DNA of 64,000 nucleotides from Streptomyces sp. NBC_01429. GTDB taxonomy: Bacteria; Actinomycetota; Actinomycetes; Streptomycetales; Streptomycetaceae. A program made the translations under genes and the position numbers. Shown here piece after piece: positions 51,978 through 60,795 of this stretch (its first letter is position 1; each line of letters opens with the position of its first letter). The DNA lies in assembly GCF_036231945.1 (NCBI RefSeq), contig NZ_CP109599.1, positions 6,351,501 through 6,415,500 on the forward strand. The letters run 5' to 3'. The notes under the pieces were generated by a model. The model ran no database searches. It worked only from the letters and a program-made list of their open reading frames with translations, and was not told where the DNA came from.

Positions 51978-53048
51978 TCAGCGGCCGCGGCGCCCGCCGG
52001 GCGTGGCGACGGCCTTGCGACGCGCCGTACCGAACATCACGGCCGCGCCCAGGGCGAGGGCCGCCGCCCCGCCGACGGCGAGGTAGGGGGTGGTGCCGCT
52101 GCCACCGGTCTCGGCGAGGTTCTCCTGAGCGGCGGCGGGCTGCTCATCCCCCCGCGCCACCGGGGTGCCGGCGGCCTTGGCCTCGGGGGCGTTGGGGGCG
52201 GTGGTGCCGGGGTCGGTGGCGGTGTCCGCCGGGGTGCCCGCGGCCTCGGTCCCCGCCTCGGCCTTCGCGGGGGCCTGCGCCGTATCCGTACCGGCCGCCT
52301 TCCCGTCCCCGCCATGGCCGTTGTGATCGACGGTGGACTTGTCCGTACCGTCCTCGATCTTCTGGTCGGTGGGCGCCGAGGCGGCCGGCGCGGCGCCGCC
52401 CGCGCCGCCGTTGTCCTGCCCGAAGACCACGTCGGAGCAGGTGTAGAAGGCTTCCGGGCTGTCCGAGCGCTGCCAGACGGAGTAGATGAGATGGCGGCCC
52501 GACTTGTTCGGGACGACGCCGTTGAAGACGTAGGCGCCGTCCTCCAGCTTCGGGTCCGCGACCGTGAGGAAGGGCTTCTCCTCCAGGTCGGACCACTTCA
52601 GCGGGGTGGCCGGGTCGTAGCCGTCCTTGGTCACGTACAGCTCGAAGGAACCCTTGTGCGGCGCGGTGGCCTTGTAGCGGAAGGTGCGGTTGCCCGAGGT
52701 CATGGCGGACGACGGCCAGTCGCCGCGCGCCAGATCGAGCCCCTTGTACTTGTCCCGGCCCGCGCTGCACAGCTTGCCGTCGGGGATGATCTGCCGGTGG
52801 TTCCCGGCGGCATCCGCGATGTTGACCTCGTTCCAGTCGTAGAACGCCTGCGTACCGCTGGCCGCGACCGCCGCCTTGCACGCCGCCGACTGCGGGCTCT
52901 CCGGTCCCTCCGCGAAGCACGCGGCGACCCGGCTGACCGGATCCGTCATCGACCCGTGGGCGGCGGCGGGCGTGGCGGCGAGCCCGGCCAGCGCGAGCGG
53001 GGCGAGGCCGAGGGTGACGATCCCGATGGCCGTACGACGAGGGGTCAT
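51978..53048 (-). CDS. AA10 lytic polysaccharide monooxygenase with sortase signal
   Basis: A 356-residue secreted copper enzyme that oxidatively cleaves chitin or a related glycan. Signal peptide cleavage after TPAAA30 exposes His31 (HGSMTDPVSR), the copper-binding N-terminus; the second His is at about 131 in TAPHKGSFELY. The catalytic domain runs to about 200 and ends in FYTCSDVVFG. A 110-residue Ala/Gly/Thr/Asp linker leads to LAETG at about 311-315, a hydrophobic segment and a basic tail (ARRKAV), the class E sortase signal. It closely fits LpmP of S. coelicolor, linked to cell wall remodelling. Leftward, with its promoter in the 447 bases after 53048. Confidence 0.93.
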   Translation of the reverse strand: MTPRRTAIGIVTLGLAPLALAGLAATPAAAHGSMTDPVSRVAACFAEGPESPQSAACKAAVAASGTQAFYDWNEVNIADAAGNHRQIIPDGKLCSAGRDKYKGLDLARGDWPSSAMTSGNRTFRYKATAPHKGSFELYVTKDGYDPATPLKWSDLEEKPFLTVADPKLEDGAYVFNGVVPNKSGRHLIYSVWQRSDSPEAFYTCSDVVFGQDNGGAGGAAPAASAPTDQKIEDGTDKSTVDHNGHGGDGKAAGTDTAQAPAKAEAGTEAAGTPADTATDPGTTAPNAPEAKAAGTPVARGDEQPAAAQENLAETGGSGTTPYLAVGGAAALALGAAVMFGTARRKAVATPGGRRGR

Positions 53049-53494
53049 GAACGGATTCTCCTTCTGAGCGGCAGGGGGAAAACGGCTGGAGCGACCGGCG
53101 GCCTCCCCGCCCCCGGACCGCTCCAGCGATCAGCAAACTAGCCGCTCCGAACCCCGTGATCGCCTGTTGGGAGGGGGTGAGGGTGATTCTTATGCTCCGC
53201 TTAAGGCGAGGCTAAGCGACCCCTGAGAAAGGGCCGCCGGGTGCGGGCCCGGCGACGCCGACGCGGATACGGTCCGGTTCGGTCCCGTGCCGGGCGGGCT
53301 CGGGTAGGGTGACCGTCGCACGCGCCACGGCGCGTACCCGCGACGACGCGTCCGTACCGGACACGTCCCCACCGAAGGAGGCGAGACCCATCACCGCTGT
53401 ATCAGGCCGGGTGCTCCCTCCTCACGGCCGCGCGGTCCCTCGGAGCTAGGTGACCGCCGGGAGTGCCCCATCGGCATCCCGGAAAGGCTCACCC
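53049..53494. promoter_or_regulatory. divergent region with structured leader before PrmC-like gene
   Basis: No gene is seen in these 446 bases. CGCTTA-N9-TAAGCG (53198-53218) is an inverted repeat near the likely LPMO promoter. On the other side an AAGGAGG at 53375-53381 is followed at the right distance only by ATC, opening a short frame ITAVSGRVLPP... to TAG at about 53449. A 10-base-pair hairpin with one bulge (53457-53482) touches the ribosome site GGAAAGG of the PrmC-like gene. Confidence 0.4.
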
Positions 53495-54352
53495 ATGTCA
53501 CTCCCTTCCTCCCCCTCCGTTCCCGCTGCTCCCTCCGCGCCTCCGCTCCTCCCGCCGGAGGCCACGGCCGCCGTCGTCGCCAGGCTCCGCGCCGCCGGGT
53601 GCGTCTTCGCCGAGGACGAGGCACGCCTGCTGATCTCCGCGGCCCCGACGGCGGCCCGCCTCGACGCCCTGGTGGAGCGCCGCGCCGGGGGACTGCCCCT
53701 CGAACACGTCCTGGGCTGGGCGGAGTTCCGTGGACTGCGGATGGCCGTGGACCCCGGCGTCTTCGTTCCCCGCCGCCGTACGGAGTTCCTCGTCGACCGG
53801 GCGGTCCTCCTCGCCCGGCCCGGCGCCGTCGTCGTGGACCTGTGCTGCGGCTCCGGCGCGCTGGGCGCGGCGCTGGCCGCCACCCTGGACGGGATCGAGC
53901 TGCACGCCACCGACATCGACCCCGCCGCCGTGCGCTGCGCCCGGCGCAACGTCGGCCCGGTGGGCGGCCGGGTCTACGAGGGCGACCTGTACGACCCGCT
54001 GCCCGCCGCGCTGCGGGGCCGCGTGGACGTCCTGCTCGCCAACGTCCCGTACGTGCCCACCGAGGAGATCGGCCTGCTCCCTCCGGAGGCCCGCATCCAC
54101 GAGGCCCGGGTCGCCCTGGACGGCGGCGCCGACGGCCTCGACGTCCTGCGCCGCGTGAGCGCCGGCGCGCGCCGGTGGCTGGCGCCGGGCGGCTGTCTGC
54201 TCTTCGAGACGAGCGAGCGCCAGACCCCGTCGGCGGTGGAGACGGTCGCCCGCGACGGACTCGTCCCGCACGTGGCCCGCGCGGAGGAGCTGTACGCCAC
54301 GGTGGTCGTCGCGAGCAGCCCGGCCGCTCCCGGTGCCGACGACGTCCGTTGA
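53495..54352 (+). CDS. PrmC/HemK-like methyltransferase
   Basis: A 285-residue SAM-dependent methyltransferase of the PrmC (release factor glutamine) type. VVVDLCCGSGALGAALA is the SAM motif I, and the C-terminal domain has FVPRRRTEFLVDRAV before it. The diagnostic NPPY reads NVPYVP. The change of one Pro to Val would weaken the amide-binding loop, so activity on release factors is uncertain; a separate paralogue normally supplies that. ATG at 53495 with GGAAAGG nine bases upstream; an in-frame GTG 45 bases earlier is less likely. Confidence 0.85.
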   Translation: MSLPSSPSVPAAPSAPPLLPPEATAAVVARLRAAGCVFAEDEARLLISAAPTAARLDALVERRAGGLPLEHVLGWAEFRGLRMAVDPGVFVPRRRTEFLVDRAVLLARPGAVVVDLCCGSGALGAALAATLDGIELHATDIDPAAVRCARRNVGPVGGRVYEGDLYDPLPAALRGRVDVLLANVPYVPTEEIGLLPPEARIHEARVALDGGADGLDVLRRVSAGARRWLAPGGCLLFETSERQTPSAVETVARDGLVPHVARAEELYATVVVASSPAAPGADDVR

Positions 54353-54419
54353 CCTAGGGGCGCGACCGCCGGAACCGGCTGCGCGTATCGATGTCAGTGG
54401 TGGCTGGCACCATCGGAGC

Positions 54420-55517
54420 ATGACCACGAACGACTGGGACGCCCTCGCCGGCACCTTCGACCAGGAGCCCGACCACGGCCTGCGGGACCCCGTGGTCAGG
54501 GCGGCCTGGGCCGGGCGGATGGCGGGGTGGCTGCCGGGCGAGCCGGGGCGGGTGCTGGACCTCGGGTGCGGTACGGGGAGCCTCGCGCTGCTCGCGGCCG
54601 AGGCGGGACACCGGGTGACGGCGGTCGACCGGTCGCCGCGCATGGCCGCGCTGGCCCGCGCCGAGCTGGCGGGGACGGACGCCGAGGTGCTCGTCGGGGA
54701 CGCGACCGGGCCGCCCGTGGCGCGCGGGGCGTTCGATGTGGTGCTGGCCCGGCACGTGCTGTGGGCGCTGCCCGATCCCGAAGCGGCCCTGCGCCGTTGG
54801 GCGTCGCTGTTGCGGCCCGGCGGGCGGCTGGTGCTGATCGAAGGTGTCTGGTCCGGCGCCGGCCTGCCCGCCGCCCGGCTCACCGCCGCGCTCGGCCCGC
54901 TCGCCGAACGCGTCCATCACGAGACGCTCTCGGCGGACCCCGCGCTCTGGGGCCGCGCCGTCGACGACGAGAGATACGCGCTGGTCGCCCGGCTCGCCCC
55001 GGCCCCGCGCCACACCGAGGTCGTCGACGTCCATCTGATCCTGCGCCGGGGCGCCGAGGTGCTGCTCGCCCGCCGCGCGGGCACGGGATACGCGGACGGC
55101 CTGCTCAACGCCCCTTCCGGGCACGTGGAGTCGGGCGAGGACGTGCGGGCGGCCATGATCAGGGAGGCGTCCGAGGAGATCGGGATCTCGCTCGCCCCGG
55201 GCGACCTGCGCGTCGCGCTCGTCATGCAGCACCGGGGACCGGCCGGGGCACCCAGGATCGGCTGGTTCTTCGAGGCGGAGTACGGCGCGGGCGGCGAGCC
55301 CGTCAACCGCGAGCCCCACAAGTGCTCCGGGCTGTCCTGGCATCCGCTCGCCGCCCTCCCGGACGACATGGTCGCCTACTGCCGCGCCGGCCTCGACGCG
55401 TACGGAGCGGGCGAACGGTTCGTCATCCACTGGCACGAGGACGGCGATCCGATCGCCCACCGCCCGGCCGGGCCCGACCGGGCCGTCCCCCTTCCGGCCA
55501 CGGACCGCGGACCCTGA
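54420..55517 (+). CDS. methyltransferase-Nudix fusion protein
   Basis: A 365-residue two-domain protein. Residues about 1-190 are a class I SAM methyltransferase (VLDLGCGTGSLALLAAEAG as motif I, then VLARHVLWALPDPEAALR). Residues about 200-345 are a Nudix hydrolase with an intact box GHVESGE...REASEEIGI. Between them is a short linker around PAPRHTEVVDVHLI. The fusion suggests that a methylated nucleotide or cofactor is also hydrolysed, but the substrate is unknown. Both domains look complete. ATG start at 54420; ribosome site GGAG one base upstream is poor, so a downstream start is possible. Confidence 0.8.
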   Translation: MTTNDWDALAGTFDQEPDHGLRDPVVRAAWAGRMAGWLPGEPGRVLDLGCGTGSLALLAAEAGHRVTAVDRSPRMAALARAELAGTDAEVLVGDATGPPVARGAFDVVLARHVLWALPDPEAALRRWASLLRPGGRLVLIEGVWSGAGLPAARLTAALGPLAERVHHETLSADPALWGRAVDDERYALVARLAPAPRHTEVVDVHLILRRGAEVLLARRAGTGYADGLLNAPSGHVESGEDVRAAMIREASEEIGISLAPGDLRVALVMQHRGPAGAPRIGWFFEAEYGAGGEPVNREPHKCSGLSWHPLAALPDDMVAYCRAGLDAYGAGERFVIHWHEDGDPIAHRPAGPDRAVPLPATDRGP

Positions 55518-55626
55518 GCGCCGGGACGCGGGGCGCCCACCGGACACGCGTCCGCGTTCCGGCGTGTTCCGGCCAGCTGTGCCGCACGGCGCCCGGCGGC
55601 GGCGGGTCGTGGGGGACAATCGCTCC

Positions 55627-56001
55627 GTGACCTTCAAGATCGTGATCGACCCGGCCGCCGTGACCGCCCCGTACGAGCAGCTGCGCACCCAGATCTCCGC
55701 GAAGGCCCGCTCCGGCGCGCTGCCCGTGGGATACAAACTGCCCACCGTGCGGGGGCTCGCCGAGGAGCTGGGGCTGGCCGCCAATACGGTCGCCAAGGCA
55801 TACCGCGCGCTGGAGACCGATGGAGTGATCGAGACCCGCGGCAGGAACGGTACGTTCGTGGCCGCCGCCGGTGAGGCCGCCGACCGGGAGGCGGCCGCCG
55901 CCGCGCGGACCTACGCCGAGCGCGCGCGACGGCTGGGGCTCGGCCGCGCCGCCGCGCTGGCTGCGGCGGAGGAAGCCGTACGGGCCGTCTACGCGAAGTG
56001 A
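55627..56001 (+). CDS. GntR-family regulator, YtrA subfamily
   Basis: A 124-residue repressor-type protein. The winged helix is YEQLRTQISAKARSGALPVG, then KLPTVRGLAEELGLAANTVA and KAYRALETDGVIETRGRNGT, the classic GntR HTH. The effector part is only about 40 residues of Ala-rich helix, so this is the short YtrA type that usually controls adjacent ABC transporters; none is adjacent here, so the target is unclear. GTG start. Confidence 0.9.
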   Translation: MTFKIVIDPAAVTAPYEQLRTQISAKARSGALPVGYKLPTVRGLAEELGLAANTVAKAYRALETDGVIETRGRNGTFVAAAGEAADREAAAAARTYAERARRLGLGRAAALAAAEEAVRAVYAK

Positions 56002-56110
56002 CCCGCACGGCACGGCTGTTGGGGCGCGCCCGCACCCCGGACCCGTACGGGAGCGCGCCCGCCGCCGGCCCGCGCGAGCGCGCCGCCGGACGCCGCTGCC
56101 CGGCGCGTCC

Positions 56111-57268
56111 TCACAGATACAGTCCCGCGTCCCTGTTGGCGTGCTGGGCCGGGACCGAGGCCGGGCCCGTCCCCCGGCGCAGCGCGTACAGCTCCGCCAG
56201 CGTCGCGCCCTCACGGCCGACGGCCGCTTCCCAGTCGCCGCCGCGTCCGGGACCGCCGTCCCTGTCCCCGTCCCCGTCCCGGCCGCCGTCCTGCCCGCTC
56301 AGCCAGGACACCGCCTCCGCGCGGGTCAGCGACCCCACCTCGATCCTGGCCAGACAGCGCCCCGGCCGCACCACCGCCGGGTGCAGCCGCTCCAGGTCCT
56401 CGTTGGTCGTCACCCCCACCAGCACGTTCCTGCCCTGACCGAGCAGCCCGTCGGTGAGATTCAGCAGCCGCGACAGCGCCTGCCCCGCCGTGTGCCTGGC
56501 CTCGCCGCGGATCAGTTCGTCGCAGTCCTCCAGGAGCAGCAGCCGCCAGCGGCCCTTGGCCGTGCCGTCGTCCTCGCCGATCGCGATGTCCATCAGATAG
56601 CCGACGTCGTTGAAGAGGCGCTCCGGGTCCAGTACGCAGTCGACCTGGCACCACTCCCGCCAGGACCGGGCCAGGGTGCGCAGCGCGGAGGTCTTTCCCG
56701 TGCCGGGCGGCCCGTGCAGCAACAGCAGCCGGCCCGAGATGTCGTCCGGGGTCACCTTCATCAGCCGGTCCAGCGCGTCGGCCACCGGCGCCGTGTAGTT
56801 GGGCCTGACCTCGTCCCAGGCACCGGCCGCGATCTGCCGCGCGGTGCGGTGCGGGCCGCGCCTCGGGGAGACGTACCAGAAGCCCATGGACACGTTCTCC
56901 GGCTGCGGTTCCGGATTGTCCCGGGCGCCGTCGGTTGCCTGCCGGTGGATCTCCTCGGCGAGTTCGGCGGTGACGGCCGTCACCGTCACATCGGCGCCCC
57001 GGTTCCAGCGGGACACCAGCAGGGTCCAGCCCTCGCCCTCCGCGAGGGTCGCGCTGCGGTCGTCGTCGCGGGCGCGGCGCAGCACCGAGGCGTCCGGCGG
57101 CAGCAGGGTCGAGCCGGGCTTGACCCGGTCGATGGTGGAGCTGTGGGAGTACGGCTGCTCGCCCGTCGCGAAGCGGCCGAGGAACAGCGCGTCGACCACG
57201 TCCGACGGGGAGTCGCTGTCATCGACGGTGAGCCGGATCGGCAGGGCGTCCTGTGGCTTGGCAGACAT
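56111..57268 (-). CDS. AAA ATPase with DUF5925-like N-terminal domain
   Basis: A 385-residue protein. Residues 1-145 (QDALPIRLTVDDSDSPSDVV, then FLGRFATGEQPYSHSSTIDR) match DUF5925. The AAA domain follows: LLLHGPPGTGKTSALRTLA as Walker A, RWRLLLLEDCDELIRG as Walker B (with the DE pair at ED-C-DE), sensor-like VLVGVTTNEDLERLHPAVV and RPGRCLARIE. The C-terminus is disordered (GGRDGDGDRDGGPGRG) plus a short end. Homologues occur alone in Streptomyces. The ATG at 57268 gives MSAKPQDALP; an ATG three codons further up is also possible. Confidence 0.85.
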   Translation of the reverse strand: MSAKPQDALPIRLTVDDSDSPSDVVDALFLGRFATGEQPYSHSSTIDRVKPGSTLLPPDASVLRRARDDDRSATLAEGEGWTLLVSRWNRGADVTVTAVTAELAEEIHRQATDGARDNPEPQPENVSMGFWYVSPRRGPHRTARQIAAGAWDEVRPNYTAPVADALDRLMKVTPDDISGRLLLLHGPPGTGKTSALRTLARSWREWCQVDCVLDPERLFNDVGYLMDIAIGEDDGTAKGRWRLLLLEDCDELIRGEARHTAGQALSRLLNLTDGLLGQGRNVLVGVTTNEDLERLHPAVVRPGRCLARIEVGSLTRAEAVSWLSGQDGGRDGDGDRDGGPGRGGDWEAAVGREGATLAELYALRRGTGPASVPAQHANRDAGLYL

Positions 57269-57366
57269 GTCGCACATGATCCGGCACGGGGGCGTCCGGC
57301 GCATGGTGTTTTGCCCGTGGCAGGGCCGTGACATCACCACGGTTCCGCCACGGGCCCGCCCCCGCG

Positions 57367-58224
57367 TCACCCCCGTCCCGTCGTCGCCGTGATGGCCGTC
57401 CGCGCCACCGTCGCCGTCCGGCGGACGCGGCGCACCACCGCGTACCCCTTGGTCAGCGCCCGGTCCCGGGCGACGCCGAGGCCGAGGCGGCGGCCCTCGA
57501 CCAGCCGCGCGAACTCCTCGATCCCGGTGGCGCGCCGTACCGTCAGCCGCTCCAGCGCGTACGGGCCCTGGCAGCGGCAGGCCCGCGCGTTGCCCACGGC
57601 CAGCGCCTGGGCGAACCCGGCCGCGCGCACCGCCCGGCGCACGCGGCGGCTGGAGTAGCCGTACGGGTAGGCGAAGGAGGCGGGCGCCGCGCCCAGTTCG
57701 GCGGCGAGGATCTCCCGGCAGCGCCCGGCCTCGAACCCGAGCCGCGCGCCGTCGAGCTGGTCCAGCTGCGGATGGGTGTGGCTGTGGCCGCCGATCTCGG
57801 CACCCGCGCGGGCCAGTTCGCGGACCTGGTCCCAGTCGAGCATGGTGTCCGGCGCGCCGCCTACGTCGTACGGCCCGCGCAGCCATCCCGTCGAGACGAA
57901 CAGCGTGGCGGCGAAGGAGTACGAGGCGAGCACCGGCAGCGCGTACCGGTGCACGCCCTCGTACCCGTCGTCGAACGTGATCAGTACGGGCCGCCGCGGC
58001 AGCGGCTCTCCGGCGCGCCACGCGGCGGCCAGCCGCGCCGTGGTGACCGGGGTGAACCCGCTCCCGTGGAGCAGCTCCATCTGGTCGGCGAACGCCTCGG
58101 GCGAGACGGACAGGGCGTACGCCGAGGGCGCGGGCCGCCGTGCGACGGCGTGGTACATGAGGATCGGCACGGCGGACGGCGGTCCCGGCGCACGCTCCGC
58201 CGGGGCGGTCGGACGCGTCGTCAC
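57367..58224 (-). CDS. polysaccharide deacetylase
   Basis: A 285-residue NodB-type carbohydrate esterase removing N- or O-acetyl groups. ILMYHAVARRP leads in; the catalytic Asp pair is in LITFDDGYEGVHRYA; the metal-binding His pair is in IGGHSHTHPQLD. SFAYPYGYSSRRVRRAVRAAG is also typical. There is no clear signal peptide, so it may act on lipid-linked or cytoplasmic saccharides, or be exported by an unseen route. The GTG overlaps the GT2 stop by four bases, so it is the third gene of a leftward operon. Confidence 0.9.
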   Translation of the reverse strand: MTTRPTAPAERAPGPPSAVPILMYHAVARRPAPSAYALSVSPEAFADQMELLHGSGFTPVTTARLAAAWRAGEPLPRRPVLITFDDGYEGVHRYALPVLASYSFAATLFVSTGWLRGPYDVGGAPDTMLDWDQVRELARAGAEIGGHSHTHPQLDQLDGARLGFEAGRCREILAAELGAAPASFAYPYGYSSRRVRRAVRAAGFAQALAVGNARACRCQGPYALERLTVRRATGIEEFARLVEGRRLGLGVARDRALTKGYAVVRRVRRTATVARTAITATTGRG

Positions 58225-59351
58225 GCGGCGGCTCCCCGGGGCGTGCGGGCGCTGCCGTCGTGCTCCCCGAGCCCCCGCGCGCCGGGCTGTTCGATCGGTC
58301 CCGAGGAGAAGGCCGCGCCCCCGCCCCGGGCGCGCAGACGGCCCACCAGATAGCCGGCCGCCGTCGTGGTCACCCCCACCACGATCGCCCCGGCGCGGGC
58401 GAATCCGCCCGGCCGTCCCCGTACCCCGTCGCGCAGGGCGCGCGCGACCCCGGCGGGGAGTACGCGGGTGGTGTAACGGCGCTCGGACGCGAGCCCCTTG
58501 TCCGCTCCCACGCTGCTGGTGACCAGCGCCTTGGACAGCCCTTCCGCGTACGCCCGGGTACGGAAGTAGCCGAACCGCTCGCGGGACGCCGGGACCCGGT
58601 GGTGGATGACCGCGCGGTCGTCGATCAGGAGCACCGCGTCGGGGACGGCGTCGGTGAGCCGGATGCACAGCTCCGTCTCCTCGCAGCCCAGCGGGCGCCT
58701 GTCGCCGTCCCGCCCGATGCCGGTCGCGAACCCCCCTGCGGTGTCGAAGGCCGTCCGCCGGAAGGAGGCGTTCCCGCCGAGTACGTTGCGCACCCGTACC
58801 AGCCCCTCGGGCAGCCCCCGGTAGGTGCAGCCGACGACCCAGTCGAACTCCTCGGGGAACCAGGCGGGCCTGCCGCCCGACGCCCACGCGGGCAGGGTCC
58901 GGCCGCCGACGGCCAGCACGCGGGGGTCGTCGGCGTACGCCTCGTCGAAGCGGCGCAGCCAGTCCGGCTCGGCCACGGCGTCGTCGTCCAGGAACGCCAC
59001 GAATTCGCCGCGCGCGACGGCGATGCCGGTGTTGCGGCCCGCCGAGAGCCCGCGCGGCCCCGCGTTGGCCAGGACCCGCACCTCCCCGCGCGCCGCGTCG
59101 CCCTCGTACTCCTGGACGAGCCGCTCCAGCAGCGCCGGGTTGTGGTCGACGACGAGCAGTGTCTCCAGGGCGGGCAGCGACTGCCGCCGTACGGAGTCGA
59201 CGGCCGCGCGGATGTCCTCCCGGCGTTCCTCCGTATAGACGCAGATCACCACGGAGAACGGCCGGTGGCGGGACTTGCGGGAGTGACAGGTCGAAGGTGA
59301 CTGGAGGGGCGGAGGGGGCGGAGGAGGCGGAGGCGACTGACGGGCGCTCAT
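58221..59351 (-). CDS. glycosyltransferase family 2 (first-in-line transferase)
   Basis: A 376-residue GT2-like enzyme. After a Pro-rich leader (MSARQSPPPPPPPPPLQS) the GT-A core reads FSVVICVYTEERREDIRAAV, AGRNTGIAVARGEFVAFLDD (the DDD metal motif) and EETELCIRLTD near the C-terminus with WDRED-like spacing. A single weakly hydrophobic stretch (FARAGAIVVGVTTTAAGYLV) could act as a membrane anchor near residue 330. The ATG overlaps the stop of the upstream gene by four bases (ATGA). Confidence 0.9.
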   Translation of the reverse strand: MSARQSPPPPPPPPPLQSPSTCHSRKSRHRPFSVVICVYTEERREDIRAAVDSVRRQSLPALETLLVVDHNPALLERLVQEYEGDAARGEVRVLANAGPRGLSAGRNTGIAVARGEFVAFLDDDAVAEPDWLRRFDEAYADDPRVLAVGGRTLPAWASGGRPAWFPEEFDWVVGCTYRGLPEGLVRVRNVLGGNASFRRTAFDTAGGFATGIGRDGDRRPLGCEETELCIRLTDAVPDAVLLIDDRAVIHHRVPASRERFGYFRTRAYAEGLSKALVTSSVGADKGLASERRYTTRVLPAGVARALRDGVRGRPGGFARAGAIVVGVTTTAAGYLVGRLRARGGGAAFSSGPIEQPGARGLGEHDGSARTPRGAAA

Positions 59352-60238
59352 GACGCCTCGCCCCGGGGGACACTGATCCTCAGCGCGGTGGGACGGCGCC
59401 GGGTCGAGCGGGGGACGCCCCGTTCGCGCAGGATCACTCTGAGGACCCGGAGGCCGTCTCTGACGGCTCTCAGATTGCTGACTCCGTGGATCCGGTCGTA
59501 CTCGTGACTCGGAATCTCCTGCACCTTCAGCCCCGCCTTGACGACCCGGATGTTCATCAGGGTCTCCACCTCGAAGCCGGTGCAGTCCAGGGTGATCGCG
59601 TCCAGGCAGTGGCGCCAGAACGCGTTGTAGCCGTAGCACAGATCCGTGTACCTGGCGCCGAACTTGGCGTTGACGGCGGCGCACAGGACCCGGTTGCCGA
59701 GCTTGCGTATCGCCGTCATGTCGTCCGTACCGCCGCCGTTGGCGAAGCGCGAGCCCTTGGCGAAGTCGGCGCCGGAGACCAGGGCCGACACATAGGAGAT
59801 GATCTCCCGGCCGTCGGCCGACCCGTCCGCGTCGATCATCACGATGATGTCGCCGGTGCACGCGGCGAATCCGCTGATCAGCGCGTCGCCCTTGCCCTTG
59901 CCGCGCTGCTCGACGACCTTGACGTCCGGCCACAGCTCCCGCGCGACCCGGATCGTGTCGTCGGTCGAATCGCCGTCCACCAGGACGACTTCATGGATCC
60001 ATCCCGGCAGTGTCCTGAAGACGTACGGAAGGTTCTCCGCCTCGTTCATCGCCGGGATCACGACGCTGACGGGCGGCGCGATCGCGAGGTGTGAGGAGAC
60101 GGGCCGGTAATACCGCGGCCTGCCGTCCGGCAGACCGTGCGGCCGGCCCGCTGTGCGGCCTGAACCCTCCGTATCACCGGGTGACGGGACGGACAGTGGA
60201 TCCTCGCCCGGTAAGGCCGGGCGCAGAAAAGCGCTCAT
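59348..60238 (-). CDS. glycosyltransferase family 2 (dolichyl-phosphate-mannose synthase-like)
   Basis: A 296-residue GT2 of the polyprenol-phosphate sugar synthase type. VSVVIPAMNEAENLPYVFRT opens the GT-A domain; DGDSTDDT and IVMIDADGS are the nucleotide-sugar and metal sites; AKGSRFANGGGTDDMT and DLCYGYNAFWR are typical of bacterial DPM1-like enzymes. It would pass a sugar from a nucleotide donor to polyprenyl phosphate. First gene of a three-gene operon with the second GT2 and the deacetylase. No membrane helices are evident. Confidence 0.88.
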   Translation of the reverse strand: MSAFLRPALPGEDPLSVPSPGDTEGSGRTAGRPHGLPDGRPRYYRPVSSHLAIAPPVSVVIPAMNEAENLPYVFRTLPGWIHEVVLVDGDSTDDTIRVARELWPDVKVVEQRGKGKGDALISGFAACTGDIIVMIDADGSADGREIISYVSALVSGADFAKGSRFANGGGTDDMTAIRKLGNRVLCAAVNAKFGARYTDLCYGYNAFWRHCLDAITLDCTGFEVETLMNIRVVKAGLKVQEIPSHEYDRIHGVSNLRAVRDGLRVLRVILRERGVPRSTRRRPTALRISVPRGEAS

Positions 60239-60795
60239 GAGTTTCTTTCCCTCTCGTCCGGTGGACCGCCCGCCCCTGGGCGGTCCGGCTGTGTTTCCGG
60301 TTCGAAAGGGGGGTTCTCACCCGCCCATGACGAAAGGGAGCTCCGTACCGGAACTCCCTGCTGGCTGGGTGAGTTGTGGTGCATGCCGCGCGGGACGCGA
60401 CCCGGCACGACGCGCGGTCGCCGAGCGCGGCACCCCCCTGCTGCGCCCCGCCCCGGGAGCCATCGCGACGCTTGAGCCCTCCCCTGAGCCGCTTTGCCTG
60501 ATGGTCCGATGCGGGTGAATGTACGACGGTATTGAGGATTGGGACTGTATGGCAAGAGCTGGAACGGGGGCTGGCTTTTTTGCATCTTTGGCCATACTTC
60601 AACGGTCACTTCCGGAAACTCCCCGATCAGATGTGTTCAATCTGGTCACTCTCAGGCGAGAAGCGGGGGTGCGTAGGGGGTGCGTAGGGGGTCTCCACCG
60701 GAACCCTCACCGAACGTTCTTGGCATGGACACTTCCAGTGGATCGATCTGCCTGGTACGAAAGTCGCGGCAGAGATCCTGCTAGGGAGAGGTCCT
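60239..60795. promoter_or_regulatory. divergent intergenic region, GT2 operon / esterase
   Basis: These 557 bases carry both promoters and no convincing gene. Positions 60515-60660 are unusually AT-rich. A ten-base stem with one mismatch (AGGGAGCTCC/GGAACTCCCT, 60335-60359) and a tandem pair of GGTGCGTAGGG near 60668-60693 are visible. A leftward 92-codon frame (60317-60595) lacks the expected codon bias and is not accepted. Confidence 0.4.

Noticed and set aside
60317..60595. 92-codon leftward open frame in the GT2/esterase intergenic region
   Set aside because: Third-position GC is too low for this genome and the residues are not conserved-looking; more likely promoter DNA.
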